From assembly GCF_900100155.1 (NCBI RefSeq), contig NZ_FMTP01000005.1, positions 124,001-188,000 on the forward strand: a stretch of DNA of 64,000 bases, read 5' to 3'. The DNA is from Ancylobacter rudongensis (GTDB lineage Bacteria; Pseudomonadota; Alphaproteobacteria; Rhizobiales; Xanthobacteraceae). Shown here piece by piece: positions 13,742 through 23,693 of the stretch (positions are counted from its first letter, which is position 1; each line of letters starts with the position of its first letter). A program made the translations under genes and the position numbers. The notes beneath the pieces are model-generated. The model was not told the origin of the DNA. It saw only the letters and a list, made by a program, of their open reading frames with translations, and ran no database searches.

Positions 13742-15411
13742 TGCAGAACGGCGCCCACGATCTCTATGACTTCATCATCATCGGCGCCGGCTCGGCCGGC
13801 TGCGTGCTGGCCGACCGGCTGAGCGCCGACGGGAGCAACCGCGTTCTCGTGCTGGAATATGGCGGCTCCGACCGTTCCGTGTTCATCCAGATGCCGAGCG
13901 CGCTCTCCATCCCGATGAACATGAAGAAATACAACTGGATGTATGAGACCGAGCCCGAGCCGGGCCTTGGCGGGCGGCGCATGCACTGCCCGCGCGGCAA
14001 GGTGCTGGGCGGCTCCTCCTCGATCAACGGCCTCGTCTATATGCGCGGCGCGCCGGCGGATTTCGACCGCTGGCAGCAGGAGGGGGCGCAGGGCTGGTCC
14101 TATGCCGATGTGCTGCCCTATTTCCGCAAGGCGGAAAGCCGCCGCGAGGGCGGGGATGAGTATCGCGGCAGCGACGGCCCGCTCGCCACCCGCTACGGCA
14201 CGCTGGAAAACCCGCTCTACAAAGCCTTCATCGAGGCGGCGCAGCAGGCGGGCTACCCCGCCAGCGACGATGTGAACGGCTACCAACAGGAAGGCTTCGG
14301 CCGCATGGACATGACCGTCAAGGACGGCGTGCGCTGGTCGGCGGCCAATGCCTATCTCCGGCCGGCGATGAAGCGGGCCAACCTGAAGGTCGAGACCCAT
14401 GCCCGGGTGGAGCGCATCCTGTTCGAGGGGCGCCGGGCGATTGGCGTGCGCTGGTCGCGCGGGGGGCAGCACTATCAGGTGCGGGCGGCGCGCGAGGTGA
14501 TCCTGTCCGGCGGCTCGATCAATTCGCCGCAGCTGCTCAAGCTTTCCGGTATCGGCAGCGCCGATGAGCTGCTGCCGCTGGGCATCGAGATGGTGGCGCA
14601 CCGGCCCGGCGTGGGTGAGAATCTGCAGGACCATCTGGAAGTCTATTTCCAGCAGGCGTGCACCCAGCCGATCACGCTCTATTCCAAGATGGGGCTGATC
14701 CCGCGCGGGCTGATCGGCGCGCGCTGGCTCCTGAAGAAGGACGGGCTCGGCGCCACCAACCATTTCGAGGCTTGCGGCTTCATCCGCTCCCGTCCCGGCA
14801 TCGCCTCGCCCGATATCCAGTATCATTTTCTGCCGCTGGCCGTGACCTATGACGGGCAGGGGCTGGCGAGCGAGCATGGTTACCAGGCGCATGTCGGGCC
14901 GATGCGCTCGAAGAGCCGGGGCTGGGTGCGGCTCGCCTCGGCCGATCCGCTGGCGGCGCCGCGCATCCGGTTCAACTATCTCACCCATCCCGACGACCGG
15001 ACCGAGTTCCGCGCCGCCGTGCGGCTGACGCGCGAAATCTTCGCGCAGGACGCGTTTGCGCCCTATCGCGGGCGGGAAATCCAGCCGGGGGCGGAGGTGG
15101 TGAGCGACGAGGCGATCGACGCCTTTGTCGAGGAAAAGGTGGAGAGCGCCTATCACCCTTCCTGCACCTGCCGGATGGGATCGCCGTCCGACCCACTGGC
15201 CGTGCTCGACCCGCAGATGCGGGTGATCGGGGTGGAGGGGCTGCGGGTGGTGGATTCCTCCGCCATGCCCTCGATCACCAACGCCAATCTGAACGCGCCG
15301 ACCATCATGATGGCGGAGAAGGCGGCGGACCATATTCTCGGCCGGCCGCTGCTGGCGCCCTCCAACGCGCCGGTCTATGCCGCGCCAAACTGGCAGAGCG
15401 CGCAGCGCTAG
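13741..15411 (+). CDS. betA: Choline dehydrogenase BetA
   Basis: FAD-dependent GMC oxidoreductase of 556 residues that oxidises choline to betaine aldehyde at the membrane. The N-terminal dinucleotide fold is FIIIGAGSAGCVLADRL. GMC signature 1 is GGSSSINGLVYMRG, signature 2 is GGSINSPQLLKLSGIG, and the C-terminal active-site His lies in YHPSCTCRMG. The final FAD contact is VDSSAMPSITNANLNAP. Its ATG overlaps the betB stop by one base (TGATG), so it is co-transcribed and probably translationally coupled. It ends 7 bases from the convergent PAP2 gene. Confidence 0.94.
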
Positions 15412-15418
15412 AAGCCGG

Positions 15419-16357
15419 TCAGGGCGGGTTGGTGCCGGTGGACGCGCCGACACTGCCGGTCGGCGCGTCCATGGCGGCGGCGCGGGCGGCAGCGCCGGGA
15501 TGGATCGCCCGCTCGGCCCGGCGCAAATTGCGAGCGCTTTGATAGGAGGTCGCGAGGGTGCGGCGCACCCAGTGGCGCAGCGCGGCGCGCTGCTCGGCCA
15601 TGCGGTAGCCGAGCGCGGTCAGCCGCTTCTCCAGCGCCGCGTCGGACAGGCTGTCGCGGTAGCGCACGAAGATGAGGTGATGAAGCACTGCGGCCAGGAT
15701 CAGCATCAGCCCGATCGAGATGACGACATCGGACAGGAAATGCCCGCCAAAGGCGATGCGGTTGAGCCCCACCGCCGCCACGAACAGCCCGATCAGCGCC
15801 CCGACCGGCCCGCGCCATTCGCGCGGCAGGAACAATATGAGCGGCAGCAGGCAGGCGGTGGTGGCCGCCTCGCCGGAGGAGAAGGAGTGGTTGCCGAGGC
15901 CCGAGGGGCCGATCACCCACGGGTCCTCGAACGGCCAGGGGCCGCCGAAGTCGCTGACATTGAGCGGACGCGGCCGGCCCCAATAGGGCTTGAGGATGCC
16001 GTTCACCAAAAGGCCGGGCCCGAGCAGGAACAGCGGGATGAAGAACAGCGCCATCCGCGACGGCAGCAGGCTGGTCTTCGCCGGGAAGGACAGCTTGAGG
16101 ACCAGGCACACCAGCGTCAGCAGCGGCAGAAACAGCGAGATGTTGGAGGCGAAGGTGCGGAAATCCTGCAGCAGCGGGATCTGGGCGGCGGGGAAGCCCT
16201 TCCCCGGCTCGTAGAACAGGCCGAGGAAGGCGAGATCGATCTGCGGGACGAGATAGAAGACGACCGAGACCAGGGCCGTGCCGAGAATCGCCATCGACAG
16301 CGGCGCGCGCGCGAAGATGGAGGCCCTGTCGCGCGGAAAATCGTTCGGATCGGCCAT
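15419..16357 (-). CDS. PAP2-superfamily membrane phosphatase
   Basis: Integral membrane protein of about 312 residues with roughly six hydrophobic helices (for example MAILGTALVSVVFYLV, LFLPLLTLVCLVLKL, MALFFIPLFLLGPGLLV, GALIGLFVAAVGL). Motifs C1 (KPYWGRPRP) and C3 (NRIAFGGHFLSD) are intact. In C2 the usual PSGH is SSGE (NHSFSSGEA), so the catalytic His position carries Glu. The substrate is unknown; lipid phosphates are typical. Start at ATG 16357 (MADPNDF); an upstream in-frame GTG at 16399 is also possible, and neither has a clear Shine-Dalgarno. The polar basic C-terminal tail is probably cytoplasmic. Confidence 0.8.
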   Translation of the reverse strand: MADPNDFPRDRASIFARAPLSMAILGTALVSVVFYLVPQIDLAFLGLFYEPGKGFPAAQIPLLQDFRTFASNISLFLPLLTLVCLVLKLSFPAKTSLLPSRMALFFIPLFLLGPGLLVNGILKPYWGRPRPLNVSDFGGPWPFEDPWVIGPSGLGNHSFSSGEAATTACLLPLILFLPREWRGPVGALIGLFVAAVGLNRIAFGGHFLSDVVISIGLMLILAAVLHHLIFVRYRDSLSDAALEKRLTALGYRMAEQRAALRHWVRRTLATSYQSARNLRRAERAIHPGAAARAAAMDAPTGSVGASTGTNPP

Positions 16358-16666
16358 TTTCGGTCTGTCTGTCTTCGCTAAGATCAGGAGAGGAAGCACA
16401 CGGGTTGTGACGGCCGCATGAAGCGGGCGCGGCTCAGCCAGCCCGGCACGCCGTGGGCGCGGGTGCCGTTACGGCAGAAGCGGGCGCGCCCGTCAGTGTG
16501 CGTGTCGGTCTCATGATCGATTCCCCCTGTCGCGCATGCGTCGCCGGCCCCCCGGGAAGCGGTAGCTTGTTAGCGTCTCTTCGTGGCAAATGCATGGGGA
16601 AACGCGCGGCCGTGACCGGCAAAATGTGCCGCTTTCACGCTGACAGGTAGCTGACAGCCGCCGGCG
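16358..16666. other. Intergenic region without a supported gene
   Basis: About 309 bases between the PAP2 gene start and the etfB stop. Short frames on both strands lack credible start context or family resemblance. The only structure noted is a small hairpin CGGCA/TGCCG at 16617-16631 and a duplicated GCTGACAG nearby. Presumably it holds the PAP2 promoter. Confidence 0.4.
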
Positions 16667-17452
16667 TCAGCGGGTGGGCAGGCCGAGCGCGCGCAGATGC
16701 GCCAGAATCTCCCGCGCCGCCTCATCAGGCGCCGGATCGACCAGCAGCCGGCCGCCGCCGCTGGCGGCCTCGGTGGCGGCGCGCAGCCGCTCCAGCGCCG
16801 ACGCCCCGGCCGCCGCCTTGGCGATGAGCTTGGGGCGCGGGCGATAGGCGCGTTCCTCGACCTCAGGCGCGACGGCGGGAGCGGGCGGAGCCTCGCGCAT
16901 CTCCACCCGCCCGCGCCGCAGGCCGGCAAAGGCGAAGGGCAGCGGCGGCGGCGCGGCGGGATGGACGGTGACGAGGGCCGGCAGCCGCACCACGAGACGC
17001 CGGCGGGCGCCGCGTCCCAGCGCCTGCTCGACACTGAGCGTGCCCGGCGCTTCGCCCGGCGCCAGACCGGCGGCATCGGCGAGGATCGGCCAAGCCAGCC
17101 CGCGCGCCAGCGTGTAGGGCAGTAGGCCGGCATCTTCGCCGCCCTGTCCGGCGCGGCCGGCGAGGATGAGATCGTAGCCGCCGGCCTCCAGCGCTGCTGC
17201 GAGCGCGGGGGCGGGGTCGGCCGCGCCCTCGGTACGCAGATGCACGAGATGGCCGAGCCCATGGCCGAGCGTATCGGCCAGCGGGCCGAGTTCCGGCCCG
17301 GCATGCAGGCCGGTGACGTCGCAGCCCGATTGGCCGCCGCATTGGTTGGCGAGATCGACGGCGAGCCGCAGCGCCTGCAGTTCCACCGGCACTGGGGCGG
17401 GGCGGCCGGACACGCTATGCCGGCCGGCGGAGAGCAGCACCGCGATCCTCAT
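16667..17452 (-). CDS. etfB: Electron-transfer flavoprotein beta subunit (dimethylglycine pathway)
   Basis: FixA/EtfB-type subunit of 261 residues that passes electrons from dimethylglycine demethylation towards quinone. It starts MRIAVLLSAGRHSVSG, and the family features LAGRAGQGGEDAGLLPYTLA and PALVTVHPA are visible. The frame is open further upstream, but the ATG at 17452 overlaps the etfA stop by 4 bases (ATGA), the usual coupling. It is the last gene of the dgcA-dgcB-etfA-etfB operon. It is divergent from housekeeping EtfB, as expected for the dedicated DgcAB partner. Confidence 0.83.
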   Translation of the reverse strand: MRIAVLLSAGRHSVSGRPAPVPVELQALRLAVDLANQCGGQSGCDVTGLHAGPELGPLADTLGHGLGHLVHLRTEGAADPAPALAAALEAGGYDLILAGRAGQGGEDAGLLPYTLARGLAWPILADAAGLAPGEAPGTLSVEQALGRGARRRLVVRLPALVTVHPAAPPPLPFAFAGLRRGRVEMREAPPAPAVAPEVEERAYRPRPKLIAKAAAGASALERLRAATEAASGGGRLLVDPAPDEAAREILAHLRALGLPTR

Positions 17453-18642
17453 GATGCGCGCTCCTGTTGCAGCAGCGCCAGCAGCGCTGGCATCACTTTC
17501 TGCGCGTCGGCCACGATGGCGAGGCCGGCGCGCTCGATCATCGCGGCGTGCAGGTCGGTGTTGACGGCGATGACATGCTCGCATTTCGCCACGCCCTGCA
17601 GATGCTGCGGCGCGCCGGCAATGCCGAGGGCGAGATAGACCCGCGCGTCCAGCACCGTGCCGGAGGCGCCGACCTGGGCGGCGCGCGGCATCAGCCCGGC
17701 ATCGCACAGCATGCGGCTGGCGCCGGGCGTGGCGCGCAGTGCTGCCGCCAGCGCGCGGAAGGCCTCGAGATCGCTCACGCCATTGCCGGCGGAGACGACG
17801 AAATCGGCCTCCGCCAGCGACACTTTGGCCGGATCGGCGGGGATGAATTCCGCCGAGACAATGGCGCCGCCGGTCGGTTGCGGGAAGGCGAGGGCGACCG
17901 GCAGGCCCTCGTGCAGCGTCCCGGCATGCGGGGCGACGGCATCCGGCGCGAGGCTGATCAAGCGCGGCGGGGCGCGGCGCTGCTCCACCCGGCGGCCGCG
18001 GGCGGCGCGGGTGACGGCCTTGGGGCTGAGGCTCTCGGCGCCGGCGAAGAAGGGCTCGCCCGACAGCGCCGCAAGCCGGCGGGCGAGATCGCCGCCATCG
18101 GCGGTTTCGGGAAACAGCACATGGCGCAGATCAAGCGCGGCAAGCGCGGCATTGAGCGCCAGCGCCTTCGCCTCCGGGTCGTAGCCGGAGACGGGCAGGG
18201 CCAGCACGCGGTCGGCGCCGGCCGGGCCGAATTCCTCGCCCGGCTGCTCGACAAAAGCGAGCACCGCCCCGCCGCCGGCATCCGCCAGCAGGCGCGCGGC
18301 GCCGAACAGCTGGCGGTCATGGGCGGAGAGCCGCCCGCCCGGCGCATCCGGCACCAGGGCGACGAGATAAGCAGGCTCGGCGATCACCCGCAGGCGCGGG
18401 GCGGCGTCCACCGTCTCGGCGGAGGCCGGCGCTGCGGCCGCGAGCGCCGGCGCGCGCTGGGCGCGGTCCAGCCGGCGGCGCAGCGTGCCGGGCACGAGGG
18501 CGAGGCGCTCTTCCGCGCGCGGGTCACGCCGCGGGCGGCCGCTGGCGGCGGGCAGGGCGGCGAGATCGAAGCGCGGCCGGGCGCCACCGGGCACAAGATG
18601 GGCGGCGCGGGCGGCGCGCGGGTCCTTGCGCGGGCGGCTCAT
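17449..18642 (-). CDS. etfA: Electron-transfer flavoprotein alpha subunit (dimethylglycine pathway)
   Basis: FixB/EtfA-type subunit of 397 residues with an extended, Arg/Pro-rich N-terminus typical of the DgcAB-associated version. The C-terminal FAD domain shows VVSAGNGVSDLEAFRALAA, ASGTVLDARVYLALGIAG, GAPQHLQGVAKCEHVIAVN and DLHAAMIERAGLAIVAD, matching the EtfA pattern of FAD loop followed by NxD. The ATG at 18642 overlaps the dgcB 3' end by 4 bases. It forms a heterodimer with EtfB. Confidence 0.85.
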   Translation of the reverse strand: MSRPRKDPRAARAAHLVPGGARPRFDLAALPAASGRPRRDPRAEERLALVPGTLRRRLDRAQRAPALAAAAPASAETVDAAPRLRVIAEPAYLVALVPDAPGGRLSAHDRQLFGAARLLADAGGGAVLAFVEQPGEEFGPAGADRVLALPVSGYDPEAKALALNAALAALDLRHVLFPETADGGDLARRLAALSGEPFFAGAESLSPKAVTRAARGRRVEQRRAPPRLISLAPDAVAPHAGTLHEGLPVALAFPQPTGGAIVSAEFIPADPAKVSLAEADFVVSAGNGVSDLEAFRALAAALRATPGASRMLCDAGLMPRAAQVGASGTVLDARVYLALGIAGAPQHLQGVAKCEHVIAVNTDLHAAMIERAGLAIVADAQKVMPALLALLQQERAS

Positions 18643-20570
18643 GCCGGCACCTCGACCGGGCGGGCGGGCGCGGCATCGGCCTTCTCCACCGCCATGAGCA
18701 CCAGCTCGGCGATATCGTGCACCGCCGGGCGCGCGCCGGTGACGCCTTCCAGCATGGACGAGCATTGCGGGCAGGCCACCGCGACGATGCCGGCGCCGGT
18801 CGCGGCCGCCTGGCTCATGCGGATATCGGGGATGCGCCGTTCGCCCTCAATGTCGGACACCGGCGCGCCGCCGCCACCGCCGCAGCACATGGAGCGCTTG
18901 CCGGAACGCTCCATCTCCAACCGCGCGATGCCGAGCCGGTCGAGCAGGCGGCGCGGGGCGTCCACCTCGCCATTGTAGCGGCCGAGATAGCAGGGGTCGT
19001 GATAGGTGATGCGCGCCTGATCCAGCGCGCCTATACTGAGCCGGCCGGCGGCCGCCAGCTCGTCGAGAAAGGCGGTGTGGTGCACCACCTCATAGGTGCC
19101 GCCGAAGGCGCGATATTCGTTGCGCAGCGCGTGCAGCGCGTGCGGGTCGGCGGTGAGGATGCGGCTGAAGCGATAGCGCGACAGGGTGGCGATGTTCTCA
19201 GCGGCGAGGCGCTGGAAGCCGGCCTCGTCGCCGAGGCGGCGGGCGAGGTCGCCGCAATCGCGCTCCTCCGCGCCGAGCACGGCGAAATCGACCTTCGCCT
19301 TGTGCAGCAGGGTGACGAGCGCGCGCAGGGTGCGGCCATAGCGCAGCTCATAGGCGCCTTCGCCGAGCCAGAGCAGGATCTCCGCCTCGCCCTTGGCCGA
19401 GATGAGCGGCAGGGTCAGGCCGGCGGCGAAATCGGTGCGGGAGGTGAGGGGGCGCCCGCCCGGCTCGTCGGCATAGCGCAGCTCCATCAGCGGCGCCGCC
19501 GCCCGCGCCGGCATGGCGCCGAGCTCCAGCGTCTGGAAGCGGCGCAAATCGAGGATAGCGTCGACATGCTCGATCATCATCGGGCATTCCTCGACGCAGG
19601 CGCGGCAGGTGGTGCAGGACCACAGCGTGTCCGGGTGGATCATCGCCCCTTCGCCGACGATGGGCAGGCCCGGCCCGCCAATGCCGGCGACGGGGCGGGC
19701 ATTGGGATAGGGGCTGCCGGCATAAGCGGCATTGGTGCCGCCGGGCTGCAGGCTGGCGGCGAGGTCCTGGATGAGGCGTTTGGGGTTCAGCGGCTGGCCG
19801 GCGGCGAAGGCCGGGCAGGCCACCTCGCAGCGCCCGCACTGGATGCAGGCATCGAAGCCGATCAGCCGGTTGAAGGCGAACTCCTCCGGCAGGGCGACGC
19901 CGAGGCGGGGCGCGTCGAGATCGAGCGGGGCCAGCGCGGTGGCGCGCTCGCCCTTGAAACGGCCGGGGCGGGGATGGGCGACGAGATGGGCGGCGCCGGC
20001 AAAGGCATGGCGCATCGGGCCGCGGTCGATCTGTAGCGCGAGGCCGAGGCCGCCGAGGGCGGCGACGGCGAGGCCGGCCCAGCCGAGCGGCCACAGCGCG
20101 CCGCCGAGTGACGCATCCAGCGCGACCAGGAAACCGCCGCCGGTATAGGCGGCGAGCAGGAAGGGCAGCAGCTGGAACCGCCCGCCAGAGAGCCGCGCCG
20201 GCTTGGTGGGATAGCGCCGCCGCCCGACCATTCCCCCGCCGGCAAAGGCGGCGGCGAAGGCGAGCGCGGTGAGCCACCAATAGAGCCGCGCGTCGCCCAG
20301 CGCCGGGATGAGGCCGAGAAGCGCGAGGCCGGAGCCGGCGAGCAGCCCGCCGGCGGCCAGCGCGTGCATGCGCGCGGCGTAAGCGTCGCGCCCCACCACA
20401 TGGTGGACATCGACGAGGTAGCGCTTCGGCAGGGCGAGGAGGCCCGCCGCCCAGTCCACCTTCGCCGCACGGCCGACGCGCCACAGACGCGCGCGGCGGG
20501 CGGCGAGCACGCCGGCGATCACCACCATGGCGAGGACGGTGAAGGAGAGGAGAAGCGCGAGATCCGTCAT
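18639..20570 (-). CDS. dgcB: Dimethylglycine demethylation protein DgcB (Fe-S membrane oxidoreductase)
   Basis: Protein of 643 residues linking DgcA and the EtfAB flavoprotein to the membrane. The N-terminal half has about five hydrophobic helices (for example LALLLSFTVLAMVVIAGVLA). Two 4Fe-4S ferredoxin motifs follow, CIQCGRCEVACP and CRACVEECP. The C-terminal part has heterodisulfide-reductase-type CCG regions with HDPCYLGRYNG and MCCGGGGGAP. The order dgcA-dgcB-etfA-etfB on one strand is the known dimethylglycine-demethylase arrangement. The dgcA-dgcB gap is 52 bases; downstream it overlaps etfA. Confidence 0.9.
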   Translation of the reverse strand: MTDLALLLSFTVLAMVVIAGVLAARRARLWRVGRAAKVDWAAGLLALPKRYLVDVHHVVGRDAYAARMHALAAGGLLAGSGLALLGLIPALGDARLYWWLTALAFAAAFAGGGMVGRRRYPTKPARLSGGRFQLLPFLLAAYTGGGFLVALDASLGGALWPLGWAGLAVAALGGLGLALQIDRGPMRHAFAGAAHLVAHPRPGRFKGERATALAPLDLDAPRLGVALPEEFAFNRLIGFDACIQCGRCEVACPAFAAGQPLNPKRLIQDLAASLQPGGTNAAYAGSPYPNARPVAGIGGPGLPIVGEGAMIHPDTLWSCTTCRACVEECPMMIEHVDAILDLRRFQTLELGAMPARAAAPLMELRYADEPGGRPLTSRTDFAAGLTLPLISAKGEAEILLWLGEGAYELRYGRTLRALVTLLHKAKVDFAVLGAEERDCGDLARRLGDEAGFQRLAAENIATLSRYRFSRILTADPHALHALRNEYRAFGGTYEVVHHTAFLDELAAAGRLSIGALDQARITYHDPCYLGRYNGEVDAPRRLLDRLGIARLEMERSGKRSMCCGGGGGAPVSDIEGERRIPDIRMSQAAATGAGIVAVACPQCSSMLEGVTGARPAVHDIAELVLMAVEKADAAPARPVEVPA

Positions 20571-20622
20571 GAGGCGCCGCTGTCACTCGATTCCCAGGGG
20601 ATGACGGTGCTCATGCGCGCCC

Positions 20623-22662
20623 TCACAGATCCTTGCAGAGCCGGAGCGAATCGTAGAGCGCGGCGTGGATGTTGCGGCCGGTCCAGGCGTCGCCGACGCG
20701 GTAGAGCGCGAAGCCGGGCTGGCCGGTCCAGCGTTGCGGGCGGCCTTCGATGAGGGCGTCGAGATCGGTCTCGCCCTCATTGACGGACGCGCCGCGCAGC
20801 GCCTCGAACACAGCGTCGACGGGGAGCGTGCCGTAATCGACCACGACGCGGTCGACCACGCGCTCTTCCTCCGCCTCGGTCATGGTGTTGCGCAGGGCGG
20901 CGATGAGGCGGTTGCCTTCCGGGTAGATCTCGATCAGCTCGGTATTGGGGGTCATCAGCACGCCGAGCTTGTAGAGCTCGCGCAGATGCACCGGCTTGTT
21001 GGTGGTGCCGACCTCCTGCGCGATCTGTACGTCGTGCGTCACCATCTCGACCAGGCAGCCCTTCTTGGCCAGCGCCTCGGCGGTGGAGGCGGCGTTGTGG
21101 CCGCCGATCTCGTCGAACAGCAGCACCGAGCCGGTGGGCTCGACCCGGCCGGTGAGGATGTCCCAGGTTGAGACGGCGTGCTCGTGCCCCTTGGCATGGC
21201 CGAGATTGGGCACGCCGCCGGTGGCCATGATCACCACGTCCGGCTGCTCGGCTTGGATGTCGTCCGCGCTCGCGGCATGGCCGAGGCGGATGTCGACGCC
21301 CTTCTTCTGAACCTGCGAGAACAGCCAGCGCGGAATGCCGGACAGCGCCTCGCGCCAGGTGGCCTTGGCGGCGATGTTGATCTGGCCGCCGACCACCGGC
21401 TCCTTCTCGAACAGCACCACCTTGTGGCCGCGCTCGGCGCAGACGCGGGCGGCTTCCAGCCCGGCCGGGCCGGCGCCGACCACCACCACCTTGCGCGTCA
21501 CCTCCGCTTTGGGAATGACGTGCGGCATGGTCGCCTCGCGGCCGGTCGCCGCGTTCTGCAGGCACAGCGCGTCGCCGCCGACATAGATGCGGTCGATGCA
21601 GTAGCCGGCGCCGACGCATTGGCGGATGTCGTCGTCGCGGCCTTCCATCAGCTTCTTCACCAGATGCGGGTCGGCGATATGGGCGCGGGTCATGGCGATC
21701 ATGTCGACATGGCCCTCGGCGACGGCGCGGGCGCCGGTGGCCAGATCCGTCACGCGCTGGGCGTGGAAGATCGGCACCTCGACCTCGCGCTTGATGGCGC
21801 TCGGCAGATAGAGGAAGGGCGCGACGGGGAAGGACATGTTGGGCAGCGACAGCGCATGGGACATCTCGTCCCGCGCCTGGCCGCCGACCACGTTGAGGAA
21901 GTCGACCAGGCCCGCCCGCGCATATTCCGTGGCGATGGCGACGCAGTCCTCATGGTTCAGCCCGTCGGCGATCAGCTCGTCGCCGGACATGCGCATGCCG
22001 ATGACATAGTCGTCGCCGGTGGCCTCGCGCATGGCGGTGAGCACTTCCCGGCCGAAGCGCATGCGGTTTTCCAGGCTGCCGCCATATTCATCCGTGCGCT
22101 GGTTGACCGAAGGCGACCAGAACTGGTCGACCAGATGGCCATGGGCGGCGGAAATCTCGCAGCCATCCAGCCCGCCCTCCTTGCAGCGGCGGGCGGCGTC
22201 GGCGAAGGCCTTCACCACCCGGCGGATGTCGTTTTTGTCCATCGCGCGGGGAATGGTGCGCGAGGCCGGCTCGCGCCGCACCGAGGCGGAGAGCGTCGGC
22301 AGCCAGTTCTCCGTGTCCCATTTGGTGCGCCGGCCCATATGGGTGAGCTGGATCATCAGCTTGGCGCCGTGGGCGTGCACCCGCTCGGCGAATTGCTGGA
22401 AATAGGGGATGACGCTGTCATCGGTGACGGAAATCTGGTTCCACGGCGCGGCGGGGCTGTCGATCGCCACCGAGGACGAGCCGCCGAACATGGTCAGCCC
22501 GATGCCGCCCTTGGCCTTTTCCATGTGGTAGAGCTGGTAGCGCTCCTGCGGCTTGCCGTCCTTGCCGTAGCCCGGCGCGTGCGAGGTCGACATCACCCGG
22601 TTGCGGATGGTGAGGCCCTTGATGGTCAAGGGTTTGAGAAGTGCCTCGGCATTGGCGATCAT
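20623..22662 (-). CDS. dgcA: Dimethylglycine demethylase DgcA
   Basis: Flavin and Fe-S oxidoreductase of 679 residues that demethylates N,N-dimethylglycine to sarcosine. The N-terminal old-yellow-enzyme TIM barrel (about 1-370) has HGHLVDQFWSPSVNQRTDEY. A Cys cluster (CVGAGYC, then DALCLQN) suits a 4Fe-4S centre. The C-terminal dinucleotide domain begins VVVVGAGPAGLEAARVCAE. The ATG at 22662 (MIANAEALLKPL) is preferred over an in-frame start 10 codons upstream. It is related to trimethylamine and stachydrine demethylases, but the dgcB-etfAB neighbours and gbcAB nearby favour dimethylglycine. Confidence 0.9.
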   Translation of the reverse strand: MIANAEALLKPLTIKGLTIRNRVMSTSHAPGYGKDGKPQERYQLYHMEKAKGGIGLTMFGGSSSVAIDSPAAPWNQISVTDDSVIPYFQQFAERVHAHGAKLMIQLTHMGRRTKWDTENWLPTLSASVRREPASRTIPRAMDKNDIRRVVKAFADAARRCKEGGLDGCEISAAHGHLVDQFWSPSVNQRTDEYGGSLENRMRFGREVLTAMREATGDDYVIGMRMSGDELIADGLNHEDCVAIATEYARAGLVDFLNVVGGQARDEMSHALSLPNMSFPVAPFLYLPSAIKREVEVPIFHAQRVTDLATGARAVAEGHVDMIAMTRAHIADPHLVKKLMEGRDDDIRQCVGAGYCIDRIYVGGDALCLQNAATGREATMPHVIPKAEVTRKVVVVGAGPAGLEAARVCAERGHKVVLFEKEPVVGGQINIAAKATWREALSGIPRWLFSQVQKKGVDIRLGHAASADDIQAEQPDVVIMATGGVPNLGHAKGHEHAVSTWDILTGRVEPTGSVLLFDEIGGHNAASTAEALAKKGCLVEMVTHDVQIAQEVGTTNKPVHLRELYKLGVLMTPNTELIEIYPEGNRLIAALRNTMTEAEEERVVDRVVVDYGTLPVDAVFEALRGASVNEGETDLDALIEGRPQRWTGQPGFALYRVGDAWTGRNIHAALYDSLRLCKDL

Positions 22663-22782
22663 GATGGTGGGCGCGCTCCTTCGCCTACGCATTCTAAACC
22701 CGTCCTGACACGATAGGTCGCATGCGCCTATGCCGGACAGAAGATTTGCGCCATCGCGCCGGTAGCGTTGCGACCGAGCCGC

Positions 22783-23580
22783 TCAGCGCAGCAGGATGCG
22801 CAGCGCCGAGGGGCCGGCCAGCGCCAGCACCAGCAGCGCCAGCGGCACCGCGAAGACGAAGCCGATATAGTTGAAGCCCACCGCGCCGACGACGCCGCCG
22901 ACGAAGAAGGCGGCGAGGAAATAGCTGAGCAGCTTCAGCTTCTCGCGGTCGGCCAGCACCAGCGGGGCACCGGCGCCGCGCCGCCGGCGGCGGTTGGAAT
23001 AAAACAGCTTGCCGAGCTCGATGCCGATATCGGTGACGATGCCGGTCATGTGGGTGGTGCGGATCTTGGCGCCCGACATCTTGGTCACGGTGGCGTTCTG
23101 CAGCCCCATGATGAAGCACAGCACCGCCACGGCGAGGCCGAGCATGAGGCCGGAGGTGCGGGTGAACGGGCCGATGGCGGCGAAGGCCAGCAGCAGCAGC
23201 GCTTCCAGCGTCAGGGGGAGCGAATATTCGCGGCCGGCGACATGCAGCCGGCCCCAGTTCACCAGCAGCGACGAGACGGCGGCGCCGACGACGAAGGCGG
23301 TGAGCGCGCCGGCGGCGGCGAGAACGAGGTCCATCGCGCCCAGCACCGCCTGGTCGGCGGCGGAGGAGATGATGCCGGACATGTGCGAGGTGTACTGGCC
23401 CACCGCCAGCAGCCCGCCGGCATTGGTGGCGCCGGCGACGAAGGTCATCGGCAGGCCGAGCCAGGCATCGGCGAGCGGCGTGCGCTCGGGCGCCAGCATG
23501 CCGGAGGTCAGGTCGCTGTAGCGGGCGGCCAGCTTGCGATAGCCGGTCGGGTTCACGGGCGCATTCATAGGCGCATTCAT
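22783..23580 (-). CDS. YoaK/DUF1275-family membrane protein
   Basis: Predicted inner-membrane protein of 265 residues with about six hydrophobic segments (TPLADAWLGLPMTFVAGATN, ALTAFVVGAAVSSLLV, LTLEALLLLAFAAIGPF, GLMLGLAVAVLCFIMGLQNA and a C-terminal pair). Conserved DUF1275 features are GQYTSHMSG, GLQNATV and RTTHMTGIVTDIG. The molecular role is unknown. A second in-frame Met four codons in is an alternative start. It is not obviously part of betaine catabolism, although it sits in the island between dgcA and a GlxA regulator. Confidence 0.82.
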   Translation of the reverse strand: MNAPMNAPVNPTGYRKLAARYSDLTSGMLAPERTPLADAWLGLPMTFVAGATNAGGLLAVGQYTSHMSGIISSAADQAVLGAMDLVLAAAGALTAFVVGAAVSSLLVNWGRLHVAGREYSLPLTLEALLLLAFAAIGPFTRTSGLMLGLAVAVLCFIMGLQNATVTKMSGAKIRTTHMTGIVTDIGIELGKLFYSNRRRRRGAGAPLVLADREKLKLLSYFLAAFFVGGVVGAVGFNYIGFVFAVPLALLVLALAGPSALRILLR

Positions 23581-23693
23581 CCGGCGCAGTCAGGACCGCA
23601 CGCGGCGGGGACCGCGCTCAGGGGGGCAACTGCCCTGTGTAATTAATACCACGAACCGGCCGGCGCCAGAGCGGACAAGTGCGTGCGGTGCGC

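Noticed and set aside
16453-16650. 65-codon frame between the PAP2 gene and etfB
   Set aside because: No ribosome site, no hydrophobic or conserved segment; an equally long frame exists on the opposite strand.
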